Under the pieces are notes generated by a model, which saw only the letters and a list, made by a program, of their open reading frames with translations, had not been told where the DNA came from and did no database searches. A stretch of DNA of 64,000 nucleotides from Achatina immaculata (lineage: Eukaryota; Mollusca; Gastropoda; Stylommatophora; Achatinidae), in contig CM019716.1 of NCBI GenBank assembly GCA_009760885.1, forward strand, positions 10,982,438 to 11,046,437. The letters are read 5' to 3'. This document shows positions 42,350-54,139 of this stretch, in pieces (position 1 is the stretch's first letter; each line of letters begins with the position of its first letter). The position numbers and the translations under genes were made by a program.

Positions 42350-43905
42350 GTGCATACGAACCGAGAAGATGTCCCCACAGTTTGATGGTTGAACTGAGAA
42401 GATGCCCCCACAGTTTGATGGTTGAACTGAGAAGATGCCCCCACAGTTTGATGGTTGAACTGAGATTATGCCCCCACAGTTTGATGGTTGAACTGAGAAG
42501 ATGCCCCCACAGTTTGATGGTTGAACCGAGATTATGCCCCCACAGTTTGATGGTTGAACTGAGATGATGTCCCCAGTTTGATGGTTGAACTGGGATTATG
42601 CCCCCACAGTTTGATGGTTGAACCGAGATTATGCCCCCACAGTTTGATGGTTGAACCGAGATTATGCCCCCACAGTTTGATGGTTGAACCGAGATTATGC
42701 CCCCACAGTTTGATGGTTGAACCGAGATTATGCCCCCACAGTTTCATGGTTGAACTGAGAAGATGCCCCCACAGTATGATGGTTGAACCGAGATTATGCC
42801 CCCACAGTTTGATGGTTGAACTGAGATGATGTCCCCAGTTTGATGGTTGAACTGGGATTATGCCCCCACAGTTTGATGGTTGAACCGAGATTATGCCCCC
42901 ACAGTTTGATGGTTGAACCGAGATTATGCCCCCACAGTTTGATGGTTGAACCGAGATTATGCCCCCACAGTTTGATGGTTGAACCGAGATTATGCCCCAC
43001 AGTTTGATGGTTGAACTGAGAAGATGCCCCCACAGTTTGATGGTTGAACCGAGATTATGCCCCCACAGTTTGATGGTTGAACTGGGATTATTCCCCCACA
43101 GTTTGATGGTTGAACTGGGATTATGCCCCCACAGTTTGATGGCTGAACTGAGATGATGCCCTCACAGTTTGATGGTTGAACTGGGATTTTGCCCCCACAG
43201 TTTGATGGTTGAATCGAGATGATGCCCCCACAGTTTGATGGTTGAACTGAGATGATGCCAAAACAGTTTGATGGTTGAACTGAGATGATGTCCCCACAGT
43301 TTGATGGTTGAACCGAGGTGATGCCCCCACAGTTTGATGATTGAACTGAGATGATGCCCCCACAGTTTGATGGTTGAACTGAGATGATGCCCAAACAGTT
43401 TGATGGTTGAACCGAGATTATGCCCCCACAGTTTCATGGTTGAACTGAGAAGATGCCCCCACAGTATGATGGTTGAACCGAGATTATGCCCCCACAGTTT
43501 GATGGTTGAACTGAGATGATGCCCAAACAGTTTGATGATTGAACTGAGATTATGCCCCCACAGTTTGATGGTTCAACTGAGATGATGCCCCCACAGTTTG
43601 ATGGTTGAACCGAGATTATGCCCAAACAATTTGATGGTTCAACTGAGATGATGTCCTCACAGTTTGATGGTTGAACTGAGATGATGTCCTCACAGTTTGA
43701 TGGTTCAACTGAGATGATGTCCCCACAGTTTGATGGTCGAACCGAGATGATGCCCCCACAGTTTGATTGTTGAACTGAGACGATGCCCCCACAGTTTGAT
43801 GGTTGAACTGATATGATGCCCAAACAGTTTGATGGGTGAACTGAGATGATGCCCAAACAATTTGATGGTTGAACTGAGATGATGCCCCCACAATTTGATG
43901 GTGTT
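42350..43905. repeat. 32-bp satellite, about 48 copies
   Basis: Units contain 'gatgcccccacagtttgatg' and 'gttgaactgaga'. Subtypes (gat gat / gat tat / aag atg; ccccca vs ccaaa) recur in ordered blocks; two shortened units with 'gtccccagtttg' at 42571 and 42833 mark a block duplication. Confidence 0.96.
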
Positions 43906-43983
43906 ATTTCACAAGTTCGTGGATAGATCTCTTCGATCAATTTTCTGTGACAAGTAATCATCAACTTTTTATTTTCTTTTAGT

Positions 43984-44050
43984 GCTCTCTCCTCTCTCTC
44001 TCTTTCCCCTCTCTCTTTCTCCTCTCTCTCCTCTCTCTCTCTCCTCTCTA
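43984..44050. repeat. (CT)n tract at 5' junction of a LINE
   Basis: CT/CCT repeats immediately precede family-alpha sequence. Confidence 0.95.
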
Positions 44051-45140
44051 TCATGTAGACAATCTAACCAAACTCATCGCACAAAAGTTTACCAATTTGC
44101 CAAAATTAAACACTTTCTTGGCACTAGGAAAATATACTACATATCACTAATACAAACACATTTGGATTACCGTTCCACAATCTGTGATGGTTGCTCCGTG
44201 TCAAATATGAATAGACGCTACTCGCTCTAAACAGATCAATAAAGCTTACAGACAACAAACATGTGGAACATATTGCAAACATCTTGACAGTCTATCCCTC
44301 AAGAGGAAATTTCTATTCAACAAGGCCAAATTAATTCATAAAATTCTATCACACAGTGCTCCACCCTGTCTGTGGTCATTGTTCAAATCCAACCAAAAAC
44401 ACAGTTAAAACAATTGTATTCTCCCAAAACCAAGGCTTGACATATTTTTAAAAAAGCTTATCTTACTCAGCTACCAACCTTTGAAATACCATACCAACTC
44501 ATGTATAAGTAACATTCATTCTTATAACTTCAAACTATGTCAATATCTGTTTGAGATGGACTACAAGTATATGTCTCCCTAAAATGTATTTGTGTATGTG
44601 CATACTTTATTTACACATGTAAGTATGTGTATGTGTGTGCATATATTTGTATATTTGCATGTGTGTATACATATGTATTGGTATGTATGTGTGTATATGT
44701 ATATGTTTGTACATACATGTGTGTATGTGACGTCTTTATGTGATACATGTGAATGTATGTGTGTATATGTACAGGTGTGGGAGTGTTTTATATATGTGAT
44801 ACATATGTGTATGAATATATGCATCTGTATGTATTTGATTTAAGAAAAGTATAGGTGTATGTACTATCTAAATCTAAATTAGTTAAATCTAAAGTATTGC
44901 TTGATTGTTGTATGTATTATATAGCTGTTACATAAATTTGTTAGTTTATAATGAATGTGAGAAATTTAACTGTAGTTACATAAAGCAGAACGTGAAGTGT
45001 ATGAAAAGAAAGGGTTTATTAATTATTTACTTCTTTTTTTTGTGTTGCTTTTTCATGCATATTATGTTCAATAACAAATGCCGAATATTTGTGACTGAAT
45101 GAAAATTGTATGATGAAAGGCAGAATGGTAGACGCTCCAC
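44051..45140 (+). mobile_element. LINE family alpha, 5'-truncated (copy 3)
   Basis: Collinear with 48424 onward ('catgtagacaatctaaccaa', 'ctccaccctgtctgtggtc', 'gtttgagatggacta'). It covers the RT C-terminal region and the 3' untranslated region, which carries an internal (TG/TA)-rich expansion (44625-44840). It is degenerate with stops. CT repeats bracket it on both sides. Confidence 0.88.
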
Positions 45141-45149
45141 CTATCTCAG

Positions 45150-45365
45150 TCTCTCTCTCTCTCTCCTCTCTCTCACCGGTCTAACATACTAAACTATCCA
45201 CCTGTCTGACAAACCAACTAGTATCTCTCTCTCTCTCTCACCGGTCTAACCTACCAAACTATCCACCTATCTGACAAACCAACCAGTATCTCCTCTCTCT
45301 CTCACCGGTCTAACCTACCAAACTATCCACCTATCTGACAAACCAACCAGTATCTTTCTCTCTAA
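45150..45365. repeat. (CT)n-containing 63-bp repeat, about 3.4 copies
   Basis: Each unit is a (CT)n run plus 'caccggtctaacctaccaaa' and 'ctatccacctatctgacaaa'. It abuts the 3' end of LINE alpha copy 3. Confidence 0.92.
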
Positions 45366-46297
45366 TTCCCAATTATTTCAACGAATGATTATAAGTTTTA
45401 GCATTACAATTAAGTCTGGTAGCTCCTAACTGCCACAGCAACATCAGTGAAGCGTGAACTACTGAACAAATAAAAGCCTGACGCACGCTGTATGTCCCAC
45501 ACAATAAATCAACTTTACAATTATCAACTTTATGAGAATCTCAAAATTCCTGTCATCAAACTCCCCGATCACATTTACACAGAAAAAAATATTTAATACT
45601 TGGCAAAATAGAAATGTATTGTGTAAATGTTATTTATAAGTTAACGTCAGCTTGTGTTATCTTGACATCTGTATAAACGATGACTATTTACAACAGCTGA
45701 TGTTTGTGTGAGTTTGTCCCACTCGCTAACCCAGCTGTGGGAATTCCCGTTCTAACTGCATGCAGTTTCACGCAGTCCGCGAGTGAAAATAGTTCCGGCC
45801 CTGGGGTTACCCCTGACCGACTTCTCCCTGTTCTAGTCGGTTTTCTTGCCAGGCTCGGGTTAGTCACCCTCAGTAACAGGGTCACGTTGAAGACAGGCGT
45901 TTACACAAAAGCAGATGTTCCCCGTTTACAGGTAACATTTAACCTTGGTGTTTCCCGTATAAATAGACGCATATTTCACCTGCACGATTCGTCACTTGTC
46001 CCGACACGTGTGTACCACGCGATAAACGGCCAGGTCTGTGAATGTAGAGGTCAGCATAGGTGTATTAAGTTTCTGTGATGACGGAATTAAACATTTTAAT
46101 TGTATTCAAGTGCATGTGATATCTTTTGATGAAGTTAGCATGTACAGGAATCTTGCTGTTTCATGTTTGCATATATCAGTCAAGGAGTTAATTCTCTGTA
46201 CTTTCCGTGACTGATTGATTGAGCCATATTCTTCTGTTCTTGCTCCAGTCTTGCTGTGTCTGCAGATTGTCGTTCTGTGTACTTCATAACCAACCAT
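45366..46297. other. Unique region, comparatively GC-rich in 45700-46080
   Basis: No exon could be supported. It contains a TATA-like sequence at 45958. Confidence 0.45.
45958..45965 (+). promoter_or_regulatory. Candidate TATA box
   Basis: 'tataaata' lies in a locally GC-rich unique segment, the same core as in the PEPCK promoter. No downstream gene was identified, so it may be fortuitous. Confidence 0.25.
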
Positions 46298-46795
46298 GAT
46301 TCCTGCCATACAACTCTACTCGCACAACAAACTTCAGAAGCACCTGCCATACAACTCTGTTCGCACAACAAACTTCAGAAGCACCTGCCATACAACTCTG
46401 TTCGCACAACAAACTTCAGAAGCACCTGCCATATAACTCTATTCGCACAACAAACTTCAGAAGCACCTGCCATACAACTCTCTTCGCACAACAAACTTTA
46501 GAAGCACCTGCCATACAACTCTCTTCGCACAACAAACTTTAGAAGCACCTGCCATACAACTCTCTTCGCACAACAAACTTTAGAAGCACCTGCCATACAA
46601 CTCTCTTCGCGCAACAAACTTCAGAAGCACCTGCCATACAACTCTCTTCGCACAACAAACTTTAGAAGCACCTGCCATACAACTCTCTTCGCACAACAAA
46701 CTTTAGAAGCACCTGCCATACAACTCTCTTCGCACAACAAACTTTAGAAGCACCTGCCATACAACTCTCCTCGGGCGACAAACTTCACAAATAAT
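46298..46795. repeat. 41-bp minisatellite, about 12 copies
   Basis: Units contain 'acaactctcttcgcacaaca' and 'gaagcacctgccat'. Confidence 0.96.
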
Positions 46796-46811
46796 CAATG
46801 CAGTAAAGTGA

Positions 46812-47010
46812 CAGAATTATAACAACAGGAAAAATAGAAGGAAGAAGATCAAGAGGAAGACCAAGAGAAATGATATTGGACAGTCTGACGGGATGGTGTG
46901 AGAGGAGATCACTAACTGAACTGATGGCCTGCATGATGGATCGGGTACTCTGGAGAAGCATAATAGCCAACGCCAATCGGCACGGCACCTGATGATGATG
47001 ATGATGAAAG
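46812..47010 (+). mobile_element. LINE family beta, 3'-terminal 200 bp
   Basis: Aligns with 12348-12538. I count seven mismatches in about 185 bases (roughly 96% identity). It encodes [15 protein letters not shown] and ends with the same stop and (GAT)n tail. It is extremely 5'-truncated. Confidence 0.95.
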
Positions 47011-47164
47011 TGACAGAGTATAGTGTTGTATGCTGAGACCTGCAGAAAATGGTAAGCAAAGAACTTGTAGATATGAGAGAAAGAAAAATGACGAGAGAAT
47101 TACCTGGGACTTGAATCTTGTATTCCTGTAGGACACCAACCACCTAGCCACGAGAGAACAGTGC

Positions 47165-47165
<1 letters not shown>
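47011..47165 (-). mobile_element. tRNA-like SINE (minus strand)
   Basis: The minus strand shows an A-box-like 'tggctaggtgg' and, about 35 bases on, a B-box-like 'gattcaagtcc', the split RNA polymerase III promoter of tRNA-derived SINEs. A related sequence is at 59095-59185. An ATA microsatellite abuts it (47166-47200) and the beta LINE tail lies on its other side. Confidence 0.6.
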
Positions 47166-47200
<35 letters not shown>

Positions 47201-47201
47201 T
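47166..47201. repeat. (AAT)n microsatellite
   Basis: About 11 AAT units. Confidence 0.97.
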
Positions 47202-47327
47202 CAACTTAGCTTTGTAGCACCCCCCTTCCAAAAAAAAGAGTGTTTGAAAGCCAAATCATCAATGCCTGTCTGAATAAAACCAAAATGGTGACACGTCTAG
47301 GTCTATGTTTCTCTTTCCCTCCATCCC

Positions 47328-47339
47328 GCTCTCTCTCTC

Positions 47340-47384
<45 letters not shown>
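47328..47384. repeat. (CT)n/(CTGT)n tract at 5' junction of a LINE
   Basis: A CT run with a short (CTGT) block, immediately followed by family-alpha coding sequence. Confidence 0.97.
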
Positions 47385-47387
<3 letters not shown>

Positions 47388-49330
47388 GCGAATTAAATAC
47401 ATTTATATGTAACAAATGTGCAAATCTAAAGCAACCCAGTATTCCATTCATGCCAGTTAGTAATGTTTACAAGTATCTTTCATCTTTAAAGAACAACAAA
47501 GCAGCAGGACTTGATGAAACTAGCAACAAGATATTACGATACTCTGCCCCAGTAATTACAGATACACCAACATACATTTACAATCAGTGCATTGCACATT
47601 GTCATTTTCCTCAGGCTTTTAAAATTGCAAAAATATATCCCCTTTTTAAATCTGGTTCAGAGAAAAATCCCTCAAGCTATAGACCAATTTCCATTCTATC
47701 GACTTTGTCAAAACCACTAGAAAAACGCATAAAAAAAAAACAACTTACAACACATGCAAGAAAATGATTTGATTGTTGACTGTCAGTCAGGTTTTAGGCC
47801 AAAACTTTCCTGCAACACAGCTCTCGCAAAAATGACAGAATGTTGGTTATCTAACATAAACGACGATACATTATGTGGGTCTGTCTTTGTTGACTTTAGA
47901 AAAGCATTTGACATGATTGATCATGAAATCCTAGTTAGAAAGCTTCAGACTTATAGATTACACGCTGACTTGACAAAATTTATTACAACTTTTCTTTCCA
48001 ACAGACAACAGGTAGTTTGCCTCATAAACTCTAAGTCAAGTTCATCTGTGGTTGATAATGGCGTTCCACGGGGATCTATTCTTGGTCCTCTCCTGTTTAC
48101 CATCTACATCAATGATCTTCCACTTCATCTAAAAAAATCATCTTGTGACCTCTTTGCTGATGACTGCACAGTTTACATTAGTGACAATGGCTGTATCAAC
48201 CTCGAGTCAACTCTTCAAATTGAAATAAACAGTCTAATTAACTGGAGCAACAACAACAGAATGCTCATAAACACCAGCAAAACAAAATTCATGCTCATTA
48301 CAACAAGACAGAAATGAACAAATTCACCAACAACAGAGTTCCACGTTGGAACTTCACAGATAGAGAATGTTAGTGAACATAAAACTCTAGGTCTCATGAC
48401 TGACCACCACCTCAGCTGGAATCATCATGTAGACAATCTAACCAAACTCATTGCACAAAAAGTTTACCAGTTTACTCAAATGAAACATTTTCTTGACATA
48501 GATAGCAGAAAAATATACTACATATCGCAGATACAAACACACTTGGACTACAGTCTGGGATGGTTGTTCCATGTCAAACATGAAAAGACTTTACTCACTT
48601 CAAAAACGAGCAGTAAAGCTTATATATGACAAACATGCAGCACATATTACAAATAAGGACAAACATCTTGATATTCTACCCTCAAGAACAAATTTCTTTT
48701 CAACAAGGCCAAGTTAATTCATAAAACTCTATCGCACAATGCTCCACCCTATCTGTGGTCGTTGTTCAAATCCAACCCAAAAACACAGTCAATGCTTAAG
48801 CAATTGTATTCTCCCAAAACCAAGGTTTGACATGTTTTTTAAAAAAGCTTCTCTTACTCAGCTGCCCACCTTTGGAATGCCCTACCAATTCATGCAAAAC
48901 TTATAAGTAATATTCGTTCTTATAACTTTAAATTTTGTCAACATCTGTTTGATATGGAGTATATACCTCCCTAAGCATAGTCTAAAGTAGTTTAAAGCAT
49001 GGCTTGATTGTTGTAAAGTTCAAACAAAATTTTTAAATTTATTTTTGTATACTGCTTTTCTATACATTTTAGTTTTGAATGAATGTAAGAACGCAAGTTC
49101 ATTTCAGGCTGTTGCATAAATCAGAGTGTAGAGTGTATGGACGTGAGATAAGTTTATTATTTATTTATGTAATCATTTAATTGTGTCTTCATGATTATTA
49201 ATGCTCATTAACAAATGCTGAATGACTGCGACTGAGTGAAAGCTGTATGATGAAGGGCAGAATGTCAGAGGGAACTGCGTGCTCAATTCTTAAGCCTTTG
49301 AAAATAAAGTATTTTCGTTCTTTCGTTCGT

Positions 49331-49331
<1 letters not shown>
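47385..49331 (+). mobile_element. LINE family alpha, longest copy (copy 4)
   Basis: Non-LTR retrotransposon lacking the endonuclease half. The RT begins near 47450 (VYKYLSSLKNNKAAGLDE). The 3' untranslated region runs from about 48975 to a terminal 'gaaaataaag' and (TTCG)n. (CT)n tracts lie on both sides (47328-47384 and 49332-49367). Domain order and motif style fit the Jockey/CR1 superfamily; the exact clade is unresolved. Confidence 0.92.
47425..48629 (+). pseudogene. LINE family alpha reverse transcriptase (frameshift plus stop)
   Basis: The first frame (to 47767) has the RT fingers NNKAAGLDE and YRPISILSTLSK. A frameshift at the A-homopolymer near 47731-47740 moves to a second frame with DCQSGFRPKLS, palm A FVDFRKAFDMID, palm B NGVPRGSILGPLLF, an intact catalytic box LFADDCTVY and LINTSKTKFML. 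A TGA at 48315-48317 then interrupts; the same frame resumes (MTDHHLSWNHHVDNLTKLIA). Catalytic aspartates are intact despite the two lesions, so decay is moderate. Confidence 0.92.
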
Positions 49332-49377
<46 letters not shown>

Positions 49378-49378
49378 T
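49332..49378. repeat. (CT)n/(CA)n tract at 3' junction of a LINE
   Basis: A CT run grading into CA repeats directly after the alpha LINE tail. Confidence 0.96.
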
Positions 49379-49799
49379 TTGCATCAACAGCAAGACTTAT
49401 ATTTTACGAGCAACATGTTTTCATTTTAAAAGACAAGAAGGAAGAAATGGAAACAAAAACTCCTCTGTTTACTAGGACAGACACAACAAACAGGAAGAAT
49501 TTCTGGCTGAAACTAGAACATAACTAGATCAATCCCACCAGCCAGATCTGAACTACACAACCTGGCAGATAACACCAATCCAGGAATCTGAGAGAGAAAA
49601 CATGACAGAATATGTGTTTGTCATGTCCGGTACACAGAAAAGTGTGTGCTTGTCATGTCCTGTTTATTGTTAAGTTATTCCTGGTAAGTTCGGCTCACCG
49701 GTCATTAATCGTAACCTGGGGTCTGCGTTGTTACTACAACCAAGTTTTTTCTTTTTATTGGAAAGAACATTAAAAAGGAATAAAAATACGACCATTTGT
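49379..49799. other. Unique spacer
   Basis: Nothing recognised. Confidence 0.4.
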
Positions 49800-50175
49800 T
49801 TGTCGTCTCCCCAGTCCTTGTTATTGCTTGTTGTTATTGTTGTTGTTATTGGAGTTGTTGTTGCCGCTGTTGTTGTTATTGTAGTTGTTGTTATTGTAGT
49901 TGTTGTTGACACTGATGTTGTTATTGTAGTTGTTGCCGCAGTTGTTGTTAATGTTGTCGTTTTATTATTGTTGCTGTTACTGTTGTTGTTATTTTAGTTG
50001 TTGTTATTGTAATTGTTCTTATTGCTATAGCGGTTGTTATTATTTTCGCTGCTGTGGCTGTTGTTATTGTTCTCCTCGTCCATGTTGTTGTGGCTGCTGC
50101 TGTCATTGTTACAGCTGATGTTATTGTTGTTGCTGTTATTTTTATTGCCATCGTCGTTGTTGTTATTGCTACTAT
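49800..50175. repeat. (TTG/ATTG)-rich low-complexity tract
   Basis: Degenerate GTT/ATT triplets with GCT interruptions. Open frames through it (Val-rich, Thr-rich on the reverse strand) are artefacts. Confidence 0.9.
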
Positions 50176-50224
50176 GTAAAACATATGATAAAAATTTGAT
50201 GACAGTAAACCCTGATGTTTCTTA

Positions 50225-50430
50225 TGCCTGGGTTCTATATACCAGGGCATGAGTTCTGTATGCCAGGGCATGGGTTCTTTATACTAGGGCCTGGGTTCTA
50301 TATGACAGGGCATGAGTTCTGTATGCCAGGGCATGGGTTCTGTATGCCAGGGCATGGTTCTGCATGGGTTCTTTATGCTAGGGCCTGGGTTTCATATGCC
50401 AGGGCCCGGGTTATATATATATATATGCCA
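50225..50430. repeat. About 25-bp repeat, 8 to 9 copies
   Basis: Units contain 'tatgccagggcatgggttct' with variable lengths. Confidence 0.88.
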
Positions 50431-50504
50431 GGGCAGACTTCAGACACACACACACACACACAAGAAATCTTAATGAACAAATATTTATAACACGGCCATG
50501 TGGA

Positions 50505-50645
50505 GAATCTGGTATAATCTAGTAAAACCTGTTATGATCTGTTATAATCTGTCATAATCTAGTAAAATCTGTTATAATCTAGTAAAGTCTGTTATAATCT
50601 GTTATAATCTGTCATAATGTAGTAAAATCTGTTATAATCTTTCCA
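50505..50645. repeat. About 11/22-bp 'ataatctgttataatctagt' repeat
   Basis: Alternating 'ctgttataat' and 'ctagtaaaat' units. Confidence 0.88.
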
Positions 50646-51474
50646 GCAACGTTCTCTGGTACATGATATGTGTGCAACGTCTTCATTTTTTCTTTCTTCT
50701 TTGTTTGCGCCGAAAAGTGTGGTGAATGTTTGTGTTGTGGTTTAAAACTTGGCTGTTATATCTGCGGCTTTCGATCCAGCCCATTCGTTTTTGGCATGGC
50801 TTATTTTTAGGGGTCTTTCTCAGTTATGCTGGCGAATCCTGACGCAAGCTATGGGTCGCTGACAGTTGATGAGTACAGGCCTTGTTGCATACATTACATG
50901 TTTTCAGCTTTTAACTGGCACTTACATTACACATCTACAGCTTCTAACTCTTTCCGCCACATCTACAAAGTATAATGAGATAACGAGAAACGTCTGATCA
51001 TTGCCCTACACTTTTATGGAGTCTTGAACCCATCCCAATCATCAAGATATTCCAGTTTCCTGGTGCATGTTTGTCGGGTCCGGTCCTAGAGCTGTCGAAA
51101 CCTGGGATGAGACTGGGGAAGCCCTGTCACGATCTTGTGATCCCGCCTTCGCCTGGAAATTTGTCACTGACCGCAGTGTTCATTCGAACTCAGAGAAAGA
51201 AGTTCGTGTACATGCGCACCGACAAATAGTTCCTAACCGGAATCCCGGCGTCACTGGTTTCGCGCGCGTTATACCCAGGGCTGTGTCAGGTCTTAAGTTT
51301 CAGTTTAAAGTAGATTTCTGCTCATTTTCAGAAGATGAGATAAACAAGCACTCGTCCACTGATTTCAGTCGAAGCAGAAAATTGTTTAACATCGAATTTT
51401 GTTTACATTTTAAACTCACTTGCACGTTCCTGCTAAGAAGATTTTGTGTGTAATTTCTAGGAAAACTGGCCAGA
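50646..51474. other. Unique region, GC-richer at 51070-51290
   Basis: A plus frame (51067-51453) has no recognisable family. No gene is supported. Confidence 0.4.
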
Positions 51475-52930
51475 CATGGAGACAAGAGATGCAGGCACAA
51501 GACAAGACAAGAGATGCAGACACAAGACATGACAAAAGATGCAGACACAAGAGAAGACAAGAGATGCAGACACAAGACAAGACAAGAGATGCAGACACAA
51601 GACAAGACAAGAGATGCAGACACAAGACAAGACAAGAGATGGAGACACATGACAAGAGATGCAGACACAAGACAAGACAAGAGATGCAGACACAAGACAA
51701 GACAAGAGATGCAGACACAAGACAAGACAAGAGATGGAGACACATGACAAGAGATGCAGACACAAGACAAGATAAGAGATGCAGACACAAGACAAGACAA
51801 GATATGCAGACACAAGACATGACAAAAGATGCAGACACAAGAGAAGACAAGAGATGCAGACACAAGACAAGACAAGAGATGGAGACACATGACAAGAGAT
51901 GCAGACACAAGACAAGATAAGAGATGCAGACACAAGACAAGACAAGAGATGCAGGCACAAGACAAGACAAAAGATGCAGACACAAGACAAGACAAGAGAT
52001 GCAGACACAAGACAAGACAAGAGATGGAGACACATGACAAGAGATGCAGACACAAGACAAGATAAGAGATGCAGACACAAGACAAGACAAGATATGCAGA
52101 CACAAGACATGACAAAAGATGCAGACACAAGAGAAGACAAGAGATGCAGACACAAGACAAGACAAGAGATGGAGACACATGACAAGAGATGCAGACACAA
52201 GACAAGATAAGAGATGCAGACACAAGACAAGACAAGAGATGCAGGCACAAGACAAGACAAAAGATGCAGACATAAGAGAAGACAAGAGATGCAGACACAA
52301 GACAAGACAAGAGATGCAGGCACAAGACAAGACAAAAGATGCAGACACAAGACAAGACAAGAGATGCAGATACACGAGAAGACAAGAGATGCAGACACAC
52401 GAGAAGACAAAAGATGCAGATACAAAAGACGACAAGAGATGCAGACACAAGAGAAGACAAGAGATCCAGACACAAGACAAGAGACGCACATACAAGAGAA
52501 GACAAGAGATGCAAACACAACAGAAAACAAGAGATCCAGACACAAGGCAAGACAAGAGATGCAGATATAAGAGAAGACAAGAAATGCAGACATAACAGAC
52601 AAGAGACGTAGACAGAACAGAAGACAAGAGGTGCAGACAAAAGACAAGACAGGAGATGCAGATACAAGAGAAGACAAGAGATACGGACACAAGAGAAGAC
52701 AAGAGATGCATACACAAGACAAGACGAGAGATGCAGACACAAGAGATGCATACACAAGAGAAGAGTAGAGAAGTAGATACAAGAGGAGACAAGAAATGCA
52801 GACACAAGACAAGACAAGAGACGTAGATACAAGACAAAACAAGAGATACAGACACAACAGAAGACAAGAGATGCGGTCTCAAGACAAGACAAAATGCAGA
52901 CACAAGACAAGAGATGCAGACATAACAGTA
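51475..52930. repeat. 25-bp satellite with 290-bp higher-order unit, about 58 copies
   Basis: The unit is 'gcagacacaagacaagacaa' + 'gagat'. A 20-base short unit, 'ggagacacatgacaagagat', occurs at 51641, 51736, 51881, 52026 and 52171; the last four are exactly 145 bp apart. Alternate 145-bp blocks share the same variants, giving a 290-bp super-unit. The right 600 bp is degenerate. Open frames on both strands (up to 536 codons) are repeat translations. Confidence 0.96.
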
Positions 52931-52989
52931 GATAAGACCTTCAACCCAAAGATGGGTTGCTATAGAAGTGGCTGATCCGACAAATCACG

Positions 52990-53135
52990 ACAGAACTGGC
53001 CATGTACCTGTCATGTACTGGTCATGTACTGGCAATGTACTGGCCATGTACTTGTCATGTACTGGCCATGTACTTGTCATGTACTGATCATGTACTGGCC
53101 ATGTACTTGTCATGTACTGATCATGTACTGGTCAT
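52990..53135. repeat. 11-bp repeat, about 12 copies
   Basis: Units of the type 'catgtactggt' alternate with 'catgtacttgt'. Confidence 0.92.
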
Positions 53136-53574
53136 GTGAGAAACTGAGCAGCACAAACTGATGCGTGCTAATTTCAGCTCACACGGCCATGTATGTGCTG
53201 GTATAAACCTGACTAGTGAGTAGAATGGGAGAATCTGTTCTGATCTGAGGGTGGAGTCTTTATAAAATATATCGTCCTGTTTTGCTCTGTCCCGTAATAT
53301 CGTAAGCTAGTTATGGCAACGGAATCTTCGCTCAGATTTCTATCACAAAACAAGACACCACACTAGACTCTCGGTCATCATGACTTGTGCCTGTATCTGT
53401 CGTGTGTACACCTGCAACAGCTTACATACATACACTCACGCCTGCAAGCATACACACACACACTGCCAGTGATGCCATCAATCACACACAAACTGGTGGA
53501 GCCTGCCTAGAAGAAAACTTTTATTTAGAACAATGTCGAGACTTAGTAATTCATGTGAGGGTTTAGTGCCCAAA
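53136..53574. other. Unique spacer
   Basis: Nothing recognised. Confidence 0.4.
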
Positions 53575-54110
53575 AAGATTGAAAGAGTGATCCAAGTATC
53601 TCTACTGAAAGAATGATCCAAGTATCTCTACTGAAAGAGTGATCCAAGTATCTCTACTGAAAGAGTGATCCAAGTATCTCTACTGAAAGAATGATCCAAG
53701 TATCTCTACTGAAAGAATGATCCAAGTATCTCTACTGAAAGAGTGATCCAAGTATCTCTACTGAAAGAATGATCCAAGTATCTCTACTGAAAGAGTGATC
53801 CAAGTATCTCTACTGAAAGAATGATCCAAGTATCTCTACTGAAAGAATGATCCAAGTATCTCTACTGAAAGAATGATCCAAGTATCTCTACTGAAAGAGT
53901 GATCCAAGTATCTCTACTGAAAGAATGATCAAAGTATCTCTACTGAAAGAATGATCCAAGTATCTCTACTGAAAGAATGATCCAAGTATCTCTACTGAAA
54001 GAATGATCCAAGTATCTCTACTGAAAGAATGATCCAAGTATCTCTACTGAAAGAGTGATCCAAGTATCTCTACTGAAAGAATGATCAAAGTATCTTCACT
54101 GAAAGAATGA
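53575..54110. repeat. 26-bp minisatellite, about 20.5 copies
   Basis: The unit is 'gaaagaatgatccaagtatc' + 'tctact', with a single a/g polymorphic site alternating between units. Confidence 0.97.
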
Positions 54111-54139
54111 CACAAGTACGGTTATGTGCTCATAACTGT

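Noticed and set aside
45704..46078. 124-codon plus frame in the GC-richer segment
   Set aside because: Open frame length is expected in GC-rich DNA; contains the TATA-like sequence itself and has no family resemblance.
51067..51453. 128-codon plus frame upstream of the 25-bp array
   Set aside because: No recognised domain; ends in AT-rich sequence with no matching exon downstream.
51300..52910. Minus-strand frames of up to 536 codons, Cys/Leu/Ser-rich
   Set aside because: All arise from the 25-bp array, in all three frames of one strand; no independent coding evidence.
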